A stretch of DNA of 14,306 nucleotides from Candidatus Methanomethylophilaceae archaeon (lineage in GTDB: Archaea > Thermoplasmatota > Thermoplasmata > Methanomassiliicoccales > Methanomethylophilaceae): assembly GCA_017395275.1 (NCBI GenBank), contig JAFPVN010000041.1:1-14306 (forward strand). Direction: 5' to 3'. The position numbers were made by a program, and so were the translations under genes. The notes beneath the pieces are model-generated. The model had not been told where the DNA came from. It searched no databases and saw nothing but the letters and a program-made list of their open reading frames with translations. Below are positions 1-6,529 of this stretch, one piece after another (position 1 is the first letter of the stretch; each line of letters starts with the position of its first letter).

Positions 1-21
1 ATCTATGTGAGGAACGGGTGA
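1..21 (+). CDS. 3' end of an upstream gene (possible HipB-like partner)
   Basis: The first 21 bases can be read as six codons and a TGA, ending IYVRNG. The HipA start follows four bases later, so the two would form an operon. HipA kinases are usually encoded directly after a small helix-turn-helix antitoxin (HipB), so a HipB-like gene is the natural expectation. Six residues cannot show this, and the frame itself is only assumed from its position. Confidence 0.3.
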   Translation: MYVRNG

Positions 22-25
22 TCGC

Positions 26-1126
26 ATGAATCTCCGTGTGATGATGGACGGAAGGGAAGTAGGACGTCTCAGCAGGGATGCTGGCACATGTTACTTTGCC
101 TACAGCAGGGAGTGGTTGGAATCCGGTTTTCCAATATCTCCCCGCTCACTGCCGCTGGAGGATCGTCTTTTCAGCGGGAGGGATGACAGGTTCGAAGGCC
201 TTCAAGGGGTATTTGCCGATTCCATGCCCGGAGGATGGGGCATGTTCACCGTCATCAGAGCATTGAGGAAGAGGGGAGTCGATTACACCTCTCTGGATCC
301 GTTGGACAAATTGACATACATAGATGCGAACGGACTCGGCGCATTGTATTACGAACCGGCATCCGACAGCATCCGCGGAGCATTGCCGGAGAGGGATCTG
401 GATGCCATCTGCGAGGACTGCATGGCCATAAGGGATGAGGGCACGGCCGATCTGGACGACATATTCAAGCGCGCCGGTTCCACCGGGGGCGCCAGACCGA
501 AGGTCAACATGGAGATCGACGGAACGCAATGGATAGTGAAGTTCCGCGAGCGCAACGATCCGGAATGGATGGGCAGGATGGAGTACGAGTACAATCTGGC
601 CGCCAGGGAATGCGGTATCGACGTGCCCGAGTGCAGACTCATGGATTCGAAGCTGTGCGAGGGGTACTTCGCATCGAAGAGGTTCGACAGGGTCGGGGAC
701 AGGAGGATCCACATGCTCTCCCTCGGAGGGCTGCTGGAGGTACCGAACGACATGCCCCTGCTGGATTACGTATCGTTCCTCCAGGCGACGATGTTCGTGA
801 CCAATTCCGTATCGGAGACCTTAAAGGCGTTCCGCCTGTCGTGTTTCAACGTGTTCGCGAAGAACTTCGACGACCATTCGAAGAATTTCGCATACCTGTA
901 TCTTCCTGAGAAGGGGGGATACGTGCTGTCACCCGCCTTCGACCTCACCCGCACTCCCGGAATGGGCGAGCACCATATGACATGCATGGGCAACCCCCTT
1001 CCTGGAAGGAAGGAACTGTCGGAGCTTGCCGACGCCATGCGCATCCCCAAGAACAGGGCCGAGGGGATAATCGCGGATACCGAGGAGACGGTGTCGGAGC
1101 TTCTCGGGGAATGGATCCAGAATTGA
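26..1126 (+). CDS. HipA family serine/threonine kinase (type II toxin-antitoxin toxin-like)
   Basis: This 366-residue protein has the HipA layout: an N-terminal couple_hipA-like domain (about 1-110) and a C-terminal kinase domain. The glycine-rich GSTGGARPK (151-159) is the ATP-binding/autophosphorylation loop region, VKF (171-173) supplies the likely ATP-contacting lysine, KRFDR (218-222) follows, and DDHSKNF (282-288) matches the catalytic loop. AFD (304-306) matches the metal-binding aspartate. Known HipA proteins phosphorylate aminoacyl-tRNA synthetases or related targets and slow growth. E. coli HipA is about 440 residues, so this is a shorter form, but all catalytic motifs appear present. 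A purine-rich stretch precedes the ATG. The gene probably continues an operon whose upstream member is outside the window. The family is clear; toxin activity and the target are not shown. Confidence 0.88.
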   Translation: MNLRVMMDGREVGRLSRDAGTCYFAYSREWLESGFPISPRSLPLEDRLFSGRDDRFEGLQGVFADSMPGGWGMFTVIRALRKRGVDYTSLDPLDKLTYIDANGLGALYYEPASDSIRGALPERDLDAICEDCMAIRDEGTADLDDIFKRAGSTGGARPKVNMEIDGTQWIVKFRERNDPEWMGRMEYEYNLAARECGIDVPECRLMDSKLCEGYFASKRFDRVGDRRIHMLSLGGLLEVPNDMPLLDYVSFLQATMFVTNSVSETLKAFRLSCFNVFAKNFDDHSKNFAYLYLPEKGGYVLSPAFDLTRTPGMGEHHMTCMGNPLPGRKELSELADAMRIPKNRAEGIIADTEETVSELLGEWIQN

Positions 1127-1143
1127 GATAAAGGGTTTCAGAC

Positions 1144-1172
1144 CCACTGTGCCAGATCATCCGGCACAGTGG
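1144..1172. terminator. Stem-loop between convergent HipA and cyclophilin genes
   Basis: The arms CCACTGTGCC (1144-1153) and GGCACAGTGG (1163-1172) form a perfect 10-base-pair stem with a 9-base loop, and outer GAC/GTC can extend it across one bulge. It sits between two convergent stop codons. No U-run follows on either strand, so it may act as a 3'-end stabiliser or two-way transcription boundary rather than a classic intrinsic terminator. Confidence 0.6.
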
Positions 1173-1181
1173 TCAGAGGCA

Positions 1182-1664
1182 TCACTCGATGATCTCTGCC
1201 GTCTTGATGACGATGTCGTTGATCGGCTTGTCGTTCCTTCCGGTCTTGGTGGTGGAGATCTTGTCGACGACCTTCATGGACTCCTCGTCCGCGACCTCTC
1301 CGAACACGGGGTGGGCGTAGGGGGTGCTCCTGTTGTCCCAATCCAGGTATTCGTTGTTGACGACGTTGATGAAGAACTGGCTGCCTCCGGTGTTGGGTCC
1401 GGCGTTCGCCATGGAGATGGTCCCCCTGACGTTGCTGTGTCCCTTGACGAACTCGTCCTTGATGGTGTATCCGGGTCCTCCGGTCCCGTTGCCCCTGGGG
1501 TCGCCTCCCTGGATCATGAAATCGGCGATTACCCTGTGGAAGATGATGCCGTTGTAGAATCCCTTCTTGGCAAGTTCGATGAAGTTGCCTGCGGTGATGG
1601 GCATGTCGTCGTACATCTTCAGAGCGATGTCGCCCTCGGTGGTGTGGAGAATGACTGTGGTCAT
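1182..1664 (-). CDS. Peptidyl-prolyl cis-trans isomerase, cyclophilin type
   Basis: A 160-residue single-domain cyclophilin that catalyses proline cis/trans isomerisation during protein folding. There is no signal peptide, so it is probably cytoplasmic. Active-site signatures are clear: FHRVI with the catalytic Arg (42-46), FMIQGGDP (49-56), MANAGPNTGGSQFFI (85-99) and FGEV (121-124). Length matches the compact prokaryotic cyclophilins. The ATG at 1664 was preferred over an in-frame TTG at 1676, because a TATA-like TTAAAA (1694-1689) lies about 28 bases before it and fits a leaderless transcript. The gene is 40 bases downstream of a membrane protein on the same strand and is convergent with HipA. 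Confidence 0.95.
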   Translation of the reverse strand: MTTVILHTTEGDIALKMYDDMPITAGNFIELAKKGFYNGIIFHRVIADFMIQGGDPRGNGTGGPGYTIKDEFVKGHSNVRGTISMANAGPNTGGSQFFINVVNNEYLDWDNRSTPYAHPVFGEVADEESMKVVDKISTTKTGRNDKPINDIVIKTAEIIE

Positions 1665-1688
1665 GGTGACGGACAAAGCGTAACGACG

Positions 1689-1694
1689 TTTTAA
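1689..1694 (-). promoter_or_regulatory. TATA-like box of the cyclophilin gene
   Basis: TTAAAA read on the minus strand lies about 28 bases before the cyclophilin ATG. That is the distance expected when transcription starts at or next to the start codon. No Shine-Dalgarno is visible between them. Confidence 0.45.
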
Positions 1695-1704
1695 GCGTAC
1701 CGAT

Positions 1705-2193
1705 TCATCCGTACATGTTGTCGTTCGATTTCTCGCCCTTCTCCTCCATCTCGTGCAGGAGGCGCGCGTACTCCTTGCCGATGGCCCTGAGCGCCCTTCC
1801 GCCGTAGATCACGGCGATTATGCAAAGTGCCAGCAGTACCATCATGAGTATGAGGACGTTGGTCTCGTAGCCGGGTATGAACGCCATTATTATAATCAGC
1901 ACCGCGGCGATCTCGGCCTGGAACATGGGTGAGCGGATCGCGCCCATCTTCTCCAGTTCCTCGGTGATCAGCGTGGCGTAACCGATATCGGTCTTCACGG
2001 ACGCCCATTCGTTCAGGAGGTTGGCGGGTATGTCGGAATCGTTCATCTCCCTGAACGCCCTCAGGAACATGTACCTGTTCAGCTGCTTCACGGAGTTCCA
2101 TGACAGCAGGAAAATGGAGGGTATGGAGAGGATGACCATCAGGAGCGTGATGATAATGAGCGCACTGAAGATCATCGAGTCGTCGATCAACAT
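1705..2193 (-). CDS. Three-helix integral membrane protein, unknown function
   Basis: A 162-residue protein not recognised as a known family. It has a hydrophobic N-terminal segment (about 8-30), a charged soluble stretch (about 35-90, rich in Asp/Glu/Arg/Asn), two closely spaced hydrophobic segments (about 92-107 and 112-131) joined by a GYET turn, and a charged, probably helical tail (133-156: GKEYARLLHEMEEK). This predicts a small membrane protein with a cytoplasmic or external middle domain. No catalytic motif or cysteine pair is seen. The ATG at 2193 has a TATA box (CTATAAAG, 2226-2219) about 29 bases upstream, so the gene has its own leaderless promoter although it follows the glycosyltransferase by 45 bases. 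Any link to glycan synthesis is only positional. Confidence 0.75.
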   Translation of the reverse strand: MLIDDSMIFSALIIITLLMVILSIPSIFLLSWNSVKQLNRYMFLRAFREMNDSDIPANLLNEWASVKTDIGYATLITEELEKMGAIRSPMFQAEIAAVLIIIMAFIPGYETNVLILMMVLLALCIIAVIYGGRALRAIGKEYARLLHEMEEKGEKSNDNMYG

Positions 2194-2218
2194 AACGGGC
2201 AGTGATACGTCCCATTCC

Positions 2219-2226
2219 CTTTATAG
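2219..2226 (-). promoter_or_regulatory. TATA box of the 162-residue membrane protein gene
   Basis: CTATAAAG on the minus strand is a good archaeal TATA match, about 29 bases upstream of the ATG at 2193. There is no ribosome binding site between, consistent with a leaderless mRNA. It lies in the 45-base gap after the glycosyltransferase stop codon. Confidence 0.6.
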
Positions 2227-2238
2227 ATATGGGTCGGC

Positions 2239-3345
2239 TCATTCGGAGGACTGTCCCAGCGTTCCGTCCACGATCGACTTGTAGAGCCTCTCGGTCTTGG
2301 CTATCTGGTCGTCCCAGGTGAACGCCCTGCTGACCTTTATGGCGTTCTCCGAGAGCTGTTTTCTGAGGGAATCATCGGTAAGCATCTCGTTGATCCCCTT
2401 GGCCAGTCCATCGGAGTCCTTGGGCTTCACGTAGTATCCCGCATCCTTCACGTTCCCGGGAAGGCCGTCCACGTCCGTGCAGACTATCGGTTTGCCGTAG
2501 GACAATGCTTCCAGCGCCGCGAGGCCGTAGGCCTCGTATATGGAGGGCATGACGAAGAACTTGCAGGTGCTCATGAGTCTGAGCTTCTCCTCCTCGCTGA
2601 CCCATCCCCTCATGTCCACGCGGTCCTGGAGACCGTATTTCCTGACTAGCTTCTCGATCTTCTTGGATTCCGGTCCTTTGCCGCACATCACCAGTTTGTA
2701 ATCCACCTGCCTCATCGCCTCGATGAGGTAGTCCAGACCCTTCGTCTTCACCATCCTTCCCAGGTTGAGGATGAACTCCCCCTCCTCGCCGGATAGTTCC
2801 GGGAAGGTCTCCAGGCAGTTGTCTATGACAGTTATCTTCGAAGGATCGATGCCCCTTCTCACCAGGTCGTCCCTGACGCAGTCTGTGATGGCGACTATGT
2901 GGTCGTATGTCAGCAGTTTCTTCTTGTACAGGTTGTCGTTCCTCTCGGACATCCATCCCTGAATCCCCACACCTTCGCCCCACATGTTGTGGTAGGTGAA
3001 GTTCTTCTTCCCCTGGTATCTCGCCATGTCTCCGTCGAAGGACGGCGCCCATCTGTAGTTGTAATTCACGATATCCGGGGATATCCCGTTCAGCTTCTCC
3101 AGCACCCCCTTCGTCCTGACGTAAGGGGGGTTGTAGATGTTGATGAATTTCGCCGGAACACGTACGATCCTGTATCCGTACTCCGTCTCCTCCTCTTCAG
3201 GGGTGTCCGGCAGTCTCGATGTCAGTACGGTGACGTCGTGACCCCTCTTCGCGAAGAGCTTGCTGGTCATGTGCATGCGGTGCTCGATGCCGCCCTGATA
3301 GGGATAGAAGAAGGGGTTGGCCTCGACTATCTTCAGGGTCTCCAT
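2239..3345 (-). CDS. Glycosyltransferase family 4 (GT-B fold)
   Basis: A 368-residue GT4-type transferase that would move a sugar from a nucleotide-sugar donor onto a lipid-linked or surface glycan at the cytoplasmic membrane face. The N-terminal acceptor domain begins with a beta strand and the glycine-containing FYPYQGGIEH (13-22) typical of GT4. The C-terminal donor domain begins at ILNLGRMVKTKGLDYLIEA (192-210), continues with VMCGKGPE (219-226), and has the EX7E signature at E271 and E279 inside PSIYEAYGLAALEAL. Length is normal for GT4. Its ATG is one base after the stop of the nucleotidyltransferase gene (TGA-G-ATG), so the two are co-transcribed and probably translationally coupled. 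The pairing suggests surface polysaccharide or N-glycan assembly. The sugar and acceptor cannot be read from sequence. Confidence 0.92.
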   Translation of the reverse strand: METLKIVEANPFFYPYQGGIEHRMHMTSKLFAKRGHDVTVLTSRLPDTPEEEETEYGYRIVRVPAKFINIYNPPYVRTKGVLEKLNGISPDIVNYNYRWAPSFDGDMARYQGKKNFTYHNMWGEGVGIQGWMSERNDNLYKKKLLTYDHIVAITDCVRDDLVRRGIDPSKITVIDNCLETFPELSGEEGEFILNLGRMVKTKGLDYLIEAMRQVDYKLVMCGKGPESKKIEKLVRKYGLQDRVDMRGWVSEEEKLRLMSTCKFFVMPSIYEAYGLAALEALSYGKPIVCTDVDGLPGNVKDAGYYVKPKDSDGLAKGINEMLTDDSLRKQLSENAIKVSRAFTWDDQIAKTERLYKSIVDGTLGQSSE

Positions 3346-3346
3346 C

Positions 3347-4363
3347 TCATTCCCCGCCTGCGTCCTTTATCGTCTTGTTCTCAATGGTGTCATCGTCGCC
3401 GATGATGGAATCCGTGATGCTGGCACTTATGATGGTGGTCCTGTCTCCGACCACGCTGTTGAATATCTTGGAACCCCTGACCTTGGTCCCGGGCATGATG
3501 ACCGCCCGTTCCATCTCGCAGTCCGTTATCTCCGCTCCCGCCATGATCACGCAGTCCTTGAGCTTGGAACCGGAGACCTTCGCCCCCTTGCCTATGTACA
3601 CCGTACCCGATTGTTCGGTGTTTTCCGCATCGTACCTGCGGTTGCTCTGCGACGCAACGGTGAGATTCGCCCTGATGACGTCGTTGAGCCTCCCGACATC
3701 CATCCAGATGCCGTCGAAGTTCCATCCCCAGATCCTGTAGCCCTCGGCGGTCTTCTTCGGAACCAAATCTTTCGAGAAGTCGTACATCTGCCCCCTCGGT
3801 ATGAAGCCGATCATCTCCTTGTTGACGATGTACACCCCGGAGTTGATCAGATTGGAGATGACGTCCTCCGGCTTGGGCTTCTCTCTGAACTCCCTTATCC
3901 TTCCGGTCTCGTCCGGGCATGCCGTGCCGAACTCCCACGGGTTGTCCACGGGCGTCAATGCGAGGGTGATGTCCGCCTTGTTGTCGAGATGCACGTCGAT
4001 CTCCTTCTTCAGGTCCAGATCGGCGAAGACGTCCCCGTTGCATGCGACGAAGACGTCGTCCAGCTTGTCCTCCAGCAGCTTTATGGCGCCGCCGGTGCCC
4101 ATGGGTTCGTCCTCGAAGGAGTAGAGTATCTTTATCCCCCTGTCCGAACCGTCTCCGATCGTGTCCACGAACTGCTGCGACTTGTATCCGCATGCCAGGT
4201 AGATCTCCTCTATGCCTCCCCTGACCAAGGCGTCGATCAGGTATCCGAGGCACGGCTTGTCAACCACCGGGAGTATGGGCTTGGGGCGGGTGTAGGTCAG
4301 AGGCCTGAGCCTGGTCCCCTTCCCGCCGACCATCACCACGGCCTGGCGGACGTTTCTGTACAT
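3347..4363 (-). CDS. Sugar-phosphate nucleotidyltransferase with left-handed beta-helix tail
   Basis: A 338-residue enzyme that activates a sugar 1-phosphate with an NTP to give a nucleotide sugar plus pyrophosphate. The N-terminal Rossmann-like domain has the pyrophosphorylase signature GGKGTRLRPLTYTRPKP (13-29), GTGGA (89-93), the metal/substrate NGD (109-111), REKP (160-163), NSGVY (174-178) and WMDVG (220-224). The C-terminal part (about 253-330) has hexapeptide-like repeats (VYIGKGAKV, VIMAGAEI, VIMPGTKV) of a left-handed beta helix. This resembles archaeal mannose-1-phosphate guanylyltransferase or glucose-1-phosphate thymidylyl/uridylyltransferase, and the substrate is uncertain. It is first in an operon with the GT4 gene and probably supplies its donor. 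The ATG has no Shine-Dalgarno and a TATA box about 27 bases upstream. Confidence 0.9.
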   Translation of the reverse strand: MYRNVRQAVVMVGGKGTRLRPLTYTRPKPILPVVDKPCLGYLIDALVRGGIEEIYLACGYKSQQFVDTIGDGSDRGIKILYSFEDEPMGTGGAIKLLEDKLDDVFVACNGDVFADLDLKKEIDVHLDNKADITLALTPVDNPWEFGTACPDETGRIREFREKPKPEDVISNLINSGVYIVNKEMIGFIPRGQMYDFSKDLVPKKTAEGYRIWGWNFDGIWMDVGRLNDVIRANLTVASQSNRRYDAENTEQSGTVYIGKGAKVSGSKLKDCVIMAGAEITDCEMERAVIMPGTKVRGSKIFNSVVGDRTTIISASITDSIIGDDDTIENKTIKDAGGE

Positions 4364-4384
4364 GGGGGGTTGATTAGCATTTCG

Positions 4385-4396
4385 CTATAATATAAC
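4385..4396 (-). promoter_or_regulatory. TATA box of the nucleotidyltransferase/GT4 operon
   Basis: The minus strand reads TTATATTATAGC, an A/T-rich TATA element centred about 27 bases before the ATG at 4363. The bases between end in a run of C before the ATG, with no ribosome binding site, which supports a leaderless operon transcript. Confidence 0.65.
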
Positions 4397-4482
4397 TAAC
4401 CCGCGAGTGAAAGGGACGATTCGTAAAGTAGACGGAAACCTGTCCGGTTCTGCATAATCGTGGTGTTTAGACAAACCGATGC

Positions 4483-4507
4483 GGGGGCGTCACCCCCATA
4501 TCCCCCG
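4483..4507. other. GC-rich hairpin with two alternative partners in the 224-base gap
   Basis: GGGGG (4483-4487) can pair with CCCCC at 4493-4497 (loop CGTCA) or with a second CCCCC run at 4502-4506, so the two stems exclude each other. The gap 4364-4587 contains no gene. It separates the higher-GC glycan operon from the AT-richer ATPase island and also carries the operators described separately. The hairpin may be a terminator remnant, an insulator or a dispersed repeat unit. Confidence 0.4.
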
Positions 4508-4522
4508 TATGCAACGGCATAT

Positions 4523-4539
4523 CCGTAAAATAATTACGG
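4523..4539. promoter_or_regulatory. Upstream copy of a 17-base inverted repeat (probable operator)
   Basis: CCGTAAAATAATTACGG has 6-base arms CCGTAA/TTACGG around a 5-base centre. It lies just upstream of the TATA box of the ATPase gene, near the TFB recognition region. The same arms and spacing recur 38 bases downstream. This is the usual layout of a site bound by a dimeric repressor or activator. No regulator gene is recognisable next to it. Confidence 0.65.
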
Positions 4540-4550
4540 TATACCAGATA

Positions 4551-4559
4551 ACTATATAT
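4551..4559 (+). promoter_or_regulatory. TATA box of the ATPase/RloB-like operon
   Basis: ACTATATAT lies about 33 bases upstream of the ATG at 4588, predicting a transcript start near 4580-4585 and an almost leaderless mRNA. It is placed between the two copies of the inverted repeat CCGTAA-N5-TTACGG. Confidence 0.65.
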
Positions 4560-4560
4560 G

Positions 4561-4577
4561 CCGTAATTAAATTACGG
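4561..4577. promoter_or_regulatory. Downstream copy of a 17-base inverted repeat (probable operator)
   Basis: CCGTAATTAAATTACGG has perfect 7-base arms around TAA. It lies between the TATA box and the predicted transcription start of the ATPase gene, where a bound protein would block polymerase. Together with the copy at 4523-4539 it brackets the core promoter, which suggests tight repression. Confidence 0.7.
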
Positions 4578-4587
4578 TAACAGTATC

Positions 4588-5700
4588 ATGTTGAAGAAAT
4601 TCGCGGTTGAGAACTACAGGAACTTCAAAGACAGGATCGAAATAGATTTCGGTGCTGTCCGTAACTATTCCTTCAATGAGCACTGTGTCCGGAACGGAGT
4701 CCTCAACAAGGTCATTCTTGTAGGTAAGAACGGTATCGGAAAGACAAATCTGGGTCTTGCGATATTCGACATCACCGCAACCCTTACGGACAACATCGTA
4801 CAGGGCAGGCAGATAGATCAGGGAAGCTATATCAACGGCTTCTCCAAGAAGAAACAGGCCACATTCGAGTACACCTTCCAAAGAGGCGACGACATTCTCG
4901 AGTATACGTATGCGAAGACTGACCCTCACGTCATCGTGCACGAGGAACTGAAGGTTAACGGCAAACCCATCTTCAATCGCAACGGCATCAACGGCAATTA
5001 CGAGGGGCTCAGGGACATCGGTGCTGATCAGCTGCGCATGAACATAGGGAACGGCCCTCTGTCCATCCTCCGTTACATCTATGCAAACACTCTGCAGGGA
5101 GAGGACTCTCCGATCACGTTCATCGTGAACTTCGCGGAGCACATGCTGTATTTCAAATCCGACATCGATGGGAACGGATTCATCGGTTTCAAGAGGAACG
5201 GTGAGGGGATTTACGATTACATCATAAAGAACAACCTCGTCGAGGATTTCAGAAGGACGCTGAAGGAATGCGCCGACATCGATGCCAAGTTCGGCGTCGT
5301 GAAGATGCCCGGTTCTTCCGGGGTTTTCGTTCAGAAGTTCGAGAAGAAGGAACTTCCTTTCGACAAAATCGCATCCACAGGGACTCGTGTTTTCGCACTG
5401 TTCTACTATTGGTACAAACAGTTCGGGAATGTGAAATTCCTGTATATGGACGAATTCGATGCGTATTACCATTATGAGATGGCCGAGAAGGTCGTAAGGC
5501 TCGTGTCCTCGATGGAGGGGTTCCAGACCGTGTTCACTAGCCACAACACTTCCCTTCTCCACAATGATCTCATGAGGCCGGACTGCTGTCTGACGATCGA
5601 GAACGGTCAGATACGCTCCTTTGCGGATTCCACCGAACGCGAACTGCGCCAGGGGCACAATCTGGAGAAGATGTATCGCAACGGAGAGTTCGATGAGTAA
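4588..5700 (+). CDS. ABC/AAA-like ATPase (AAA_15/RloA type), putative anti-phage ATPase
   Basis: A 370-residue ATPase of the SMC/RecF/OLD-like class. The N-terminus (LKKFAVENYRNFKD) is the typical opening of these proteins. Walker A is GKNGIGKT (46-53), a short signature-like ASTGTRVF is at 262-269, Walker B is FLYMDEFD (284-291) with acidic D288/E289, and the switch-like TSHN is at 317-320. The middle (about 60-255) has no long coiled coil, so it is a compact member. It overlaps the next gene by eight bases (ATGAGTAA). ATPases of this kind paired with RloB- or Toprim-like proteins are known or predicted phage-defence modules (RloA/RloB, PARIS AriA/AriB). Sampled lines are about 40% GC against about 60% in HipA, suggesting horizontal transfer. 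The ATPase call is firm; the defence role is inferred. Confidence 0.88.
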   Translation: MLKKFAVENYRNFKDRIEIDFGAVRNYSFNEHCVRNGVLNKVILVGKNGIGKTNLGLAIFDITATLTDNIVQGRQIDQGSYINGFSKKKQATFEYTFQRGDDILEYTYAKTDPHVIVHEELKVNGKPIFNRNGINGNYEGLRDIGADQLRMNIGNGPLSILRYIYANTLQGEDSPITFIVNFAEHMLYFKSDIDGNGFIGFKRNGEGIYDYIIKNNLVEDFRRTLKECADIDAKFGVVKMPGSSGVFVQKFEKKELPFDKIASTGTRVFALFYYWYKQFGNVKFLYMDEFDAYYHYEMAEKVVRLVSSMEGFQTVFTSHNTSLLHNDLMRPDCCLTIENGQIRSFADSTERELRQGHNLEKMYRNGEFDE

Positions 5701-6184
5701 GAACATACTCTTCGTTGTGGAAGGGGGACGGAGCGAGCCCCGTTTCCTCCACAACCTCATGAGGACATTCCGGTCGGATGTCAGTTACGATGTGTTCACC
5801 TATCGGACCAACATCCACAAAATGCTCGAGGGCATGTTCGTCGACGGGGACATCGACCATGACCTGGATTTCCTGACATATCTCAGATCGGCAAGTAACA
5901 ATAGGGAAGATTCGGAGATTCTCAACAACAGGTTCTCCGATATCTATCTGGTCTTCGACATGGATCCGCAGGATCCCAAATACGATCCGGAAAAGATATC
6001 GAAGGCAGCAGGCTATTTCGGCGATTCCACCGACAACGGGAAATTGTATCTCAACTACCCGATGTTTGAATCGTACCGTCACATACCGTCCCTTGATGAC
6101 CTTTCATATCTGGATGTCAAGGTTGCGATGGGAGAGATGGGTTCGTATAAGGAGAGGGTCCAACGGGAGGGTTTCCTGAATTGA
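5693..6184 (+). CDS. RloB-like (Toprim-like) protein, N-terminal part up to a frameshift
   Basis: This 163-residue product opens with ILFVVEGGRSEPRFL, matching the VVEG..SE start of RloB-like proteins, where E10 equals the Toprim motif-1 glutamate. YLVFDMDPQD (85-94) supplies the acidic D89/D91 pair, and NYPMFES (121-127) matches a conserved NPxFE-type motif. This pattern implies a metal-dependent nuclease-like fold partnered with the upstream ATPase. The ATG at 5693 was chosen because GGAGAG lies just upstream and the start overlaps the ATPase stop, the usual translational coupling. The frame ends early with TGA at 6182-6184. The expected C-terminal third continues immediately in the -1 frame, so the gene is either disrupted or decoded by frameshifting. 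Confidence 0.75.
   Translation: MSKNILFVVEGGRSEPRFLHNLMRTFRSDVSYDVFTYRTNIHKMLEGMFVDGDIDHDLDFLTYLRSASNNREDSEILNNRFSDIYLVFDMDPQDPKYDPEKISKAAGYFGDSTDNGKLYLNYPMFESYRHIPSLDDLSYLDVKVAMGEMGSYKERVQREGFLN
6169..6184 (+). other. Slippery heptamer GGGTTTC just before the RloB-like stop codon
   Basis: GGGTTTC (6169-6175) is in zero-frame phase G_GGT_TTC, the X_XXY_YYZ pattern of -1 ribosomal frameshift sites. The stop TGA follows seven bases later. Slippage here gives the -1 frame that encodes the missing C-terminus. No clear downstream hairpin was seen. Confidence 0.4.
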
Positions 6185-6459
6185 GCCAGTTATCGAAGAT
6201 TACGGCGGATGTATGGGTAAGGATCATCGAGCTCAACCTGAGGAAAGCGGGAGTAATGCTAGGATACGGGACGGGTGTGCCCGGGCACGACACATACGTA
6301 TCGGGATTCGTACAGGGGAGCATATTGGGAAAGCAACTGGAGACCATACAGGAAAGCGATTGCATGTACGTTCTGAACACCAGTCTGTTCAGTGTCGTGG
6401 ACTACAACCCATCCGAAATTTTGAAGAAGATTTCTGACAGACGTCTGTCGGTTTCGTGA
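6181..6459 (+). pseudogene. C-terminal part of the RloB-like protein in the -1 frame
   Basis: The frame beginning LSQLSKITADVWVRIIELNLRKAG and continuing to VLNTSLFSVVDYNP near its end is open to a stop at 6457-6459. The preceding stop in this frame is at 6148-6150, so the shift must occur between 6151 and 6184. The text reads as a direct continuation of the 5693 product, and joining the two gives about 255 residues, a normal size for RloB-like proteins. The only possible separate start is a TTG overlapping the upstream TGA, and it lacks a ribosome binding site. Options are a one-base deletion (true or assembly error), programmed -1 frameshifting, or a separately translated subunit. Confidence 0.65.
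6436..6449. repeat. Perfect 14-base palindrome near the end of the RloB-like frame
   Basis: GACAGACGTCTGTC is a perfect palindrome overlapping the last codons of the RloB-like C-terminal frame. As RNA it can form a 5-base-pair stem with an ACGU loop. It may be a transcript end signal or a chance palindrome. Confidence 0.3.
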
Positions 6460-6495
6460 CATCTTCGCTATATTACGCGCACAATCAACAACTAC

Positions 6496-6503
6496 TTTTA
6501 TAA
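6496..6503 (+). promoter_or_regulatory. TATA box of the 103-residue membrane protein gene
   Basis: TTTTATAA is a near-consensus archaeal TATA box. It predicts a transcript start near 6526 and a leader of about 37 bases with a stem-loop and Shine-Dalgarno before the ATG at 6563. Confidence 0.65.
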
Positions 6504-6529
6504 CTGACAACGCCATCTACCGCCCATAC

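Noticed and set aside
1665..1676. Upstream TTG start for the cyclophilin (four extra residues)
   Set aside because: The ATG at 1664 fits the conserved N-terminus and the TATA distance for a leaderless transcript; the TTG has no ribosome binding site.
3317..4390. A 357-codon plus-strand frame opposite the nucleotidyltransferase
   Set aside because: The minus strand has the complete pyrophosphorylase motif set. The opposite frame is a shadow typical of GC-rich codon use.
4567..5760. A 397-codon minus-strand frame opposite the ATPase gene, longer than the gene itself
   Set aside because: The plus strand encodes clear Walker A, Walker B and TSHN motifs behind a TATA box. The minus frame has no recognisable domain and overlaps both neighbours.
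6160..6190. Insertion-sequence style frameshift of a transposase
   Set aside because: The two frames match an RloB-like protein, with no DDE or HUH transposase motif and no terminal inverted repeats around it.
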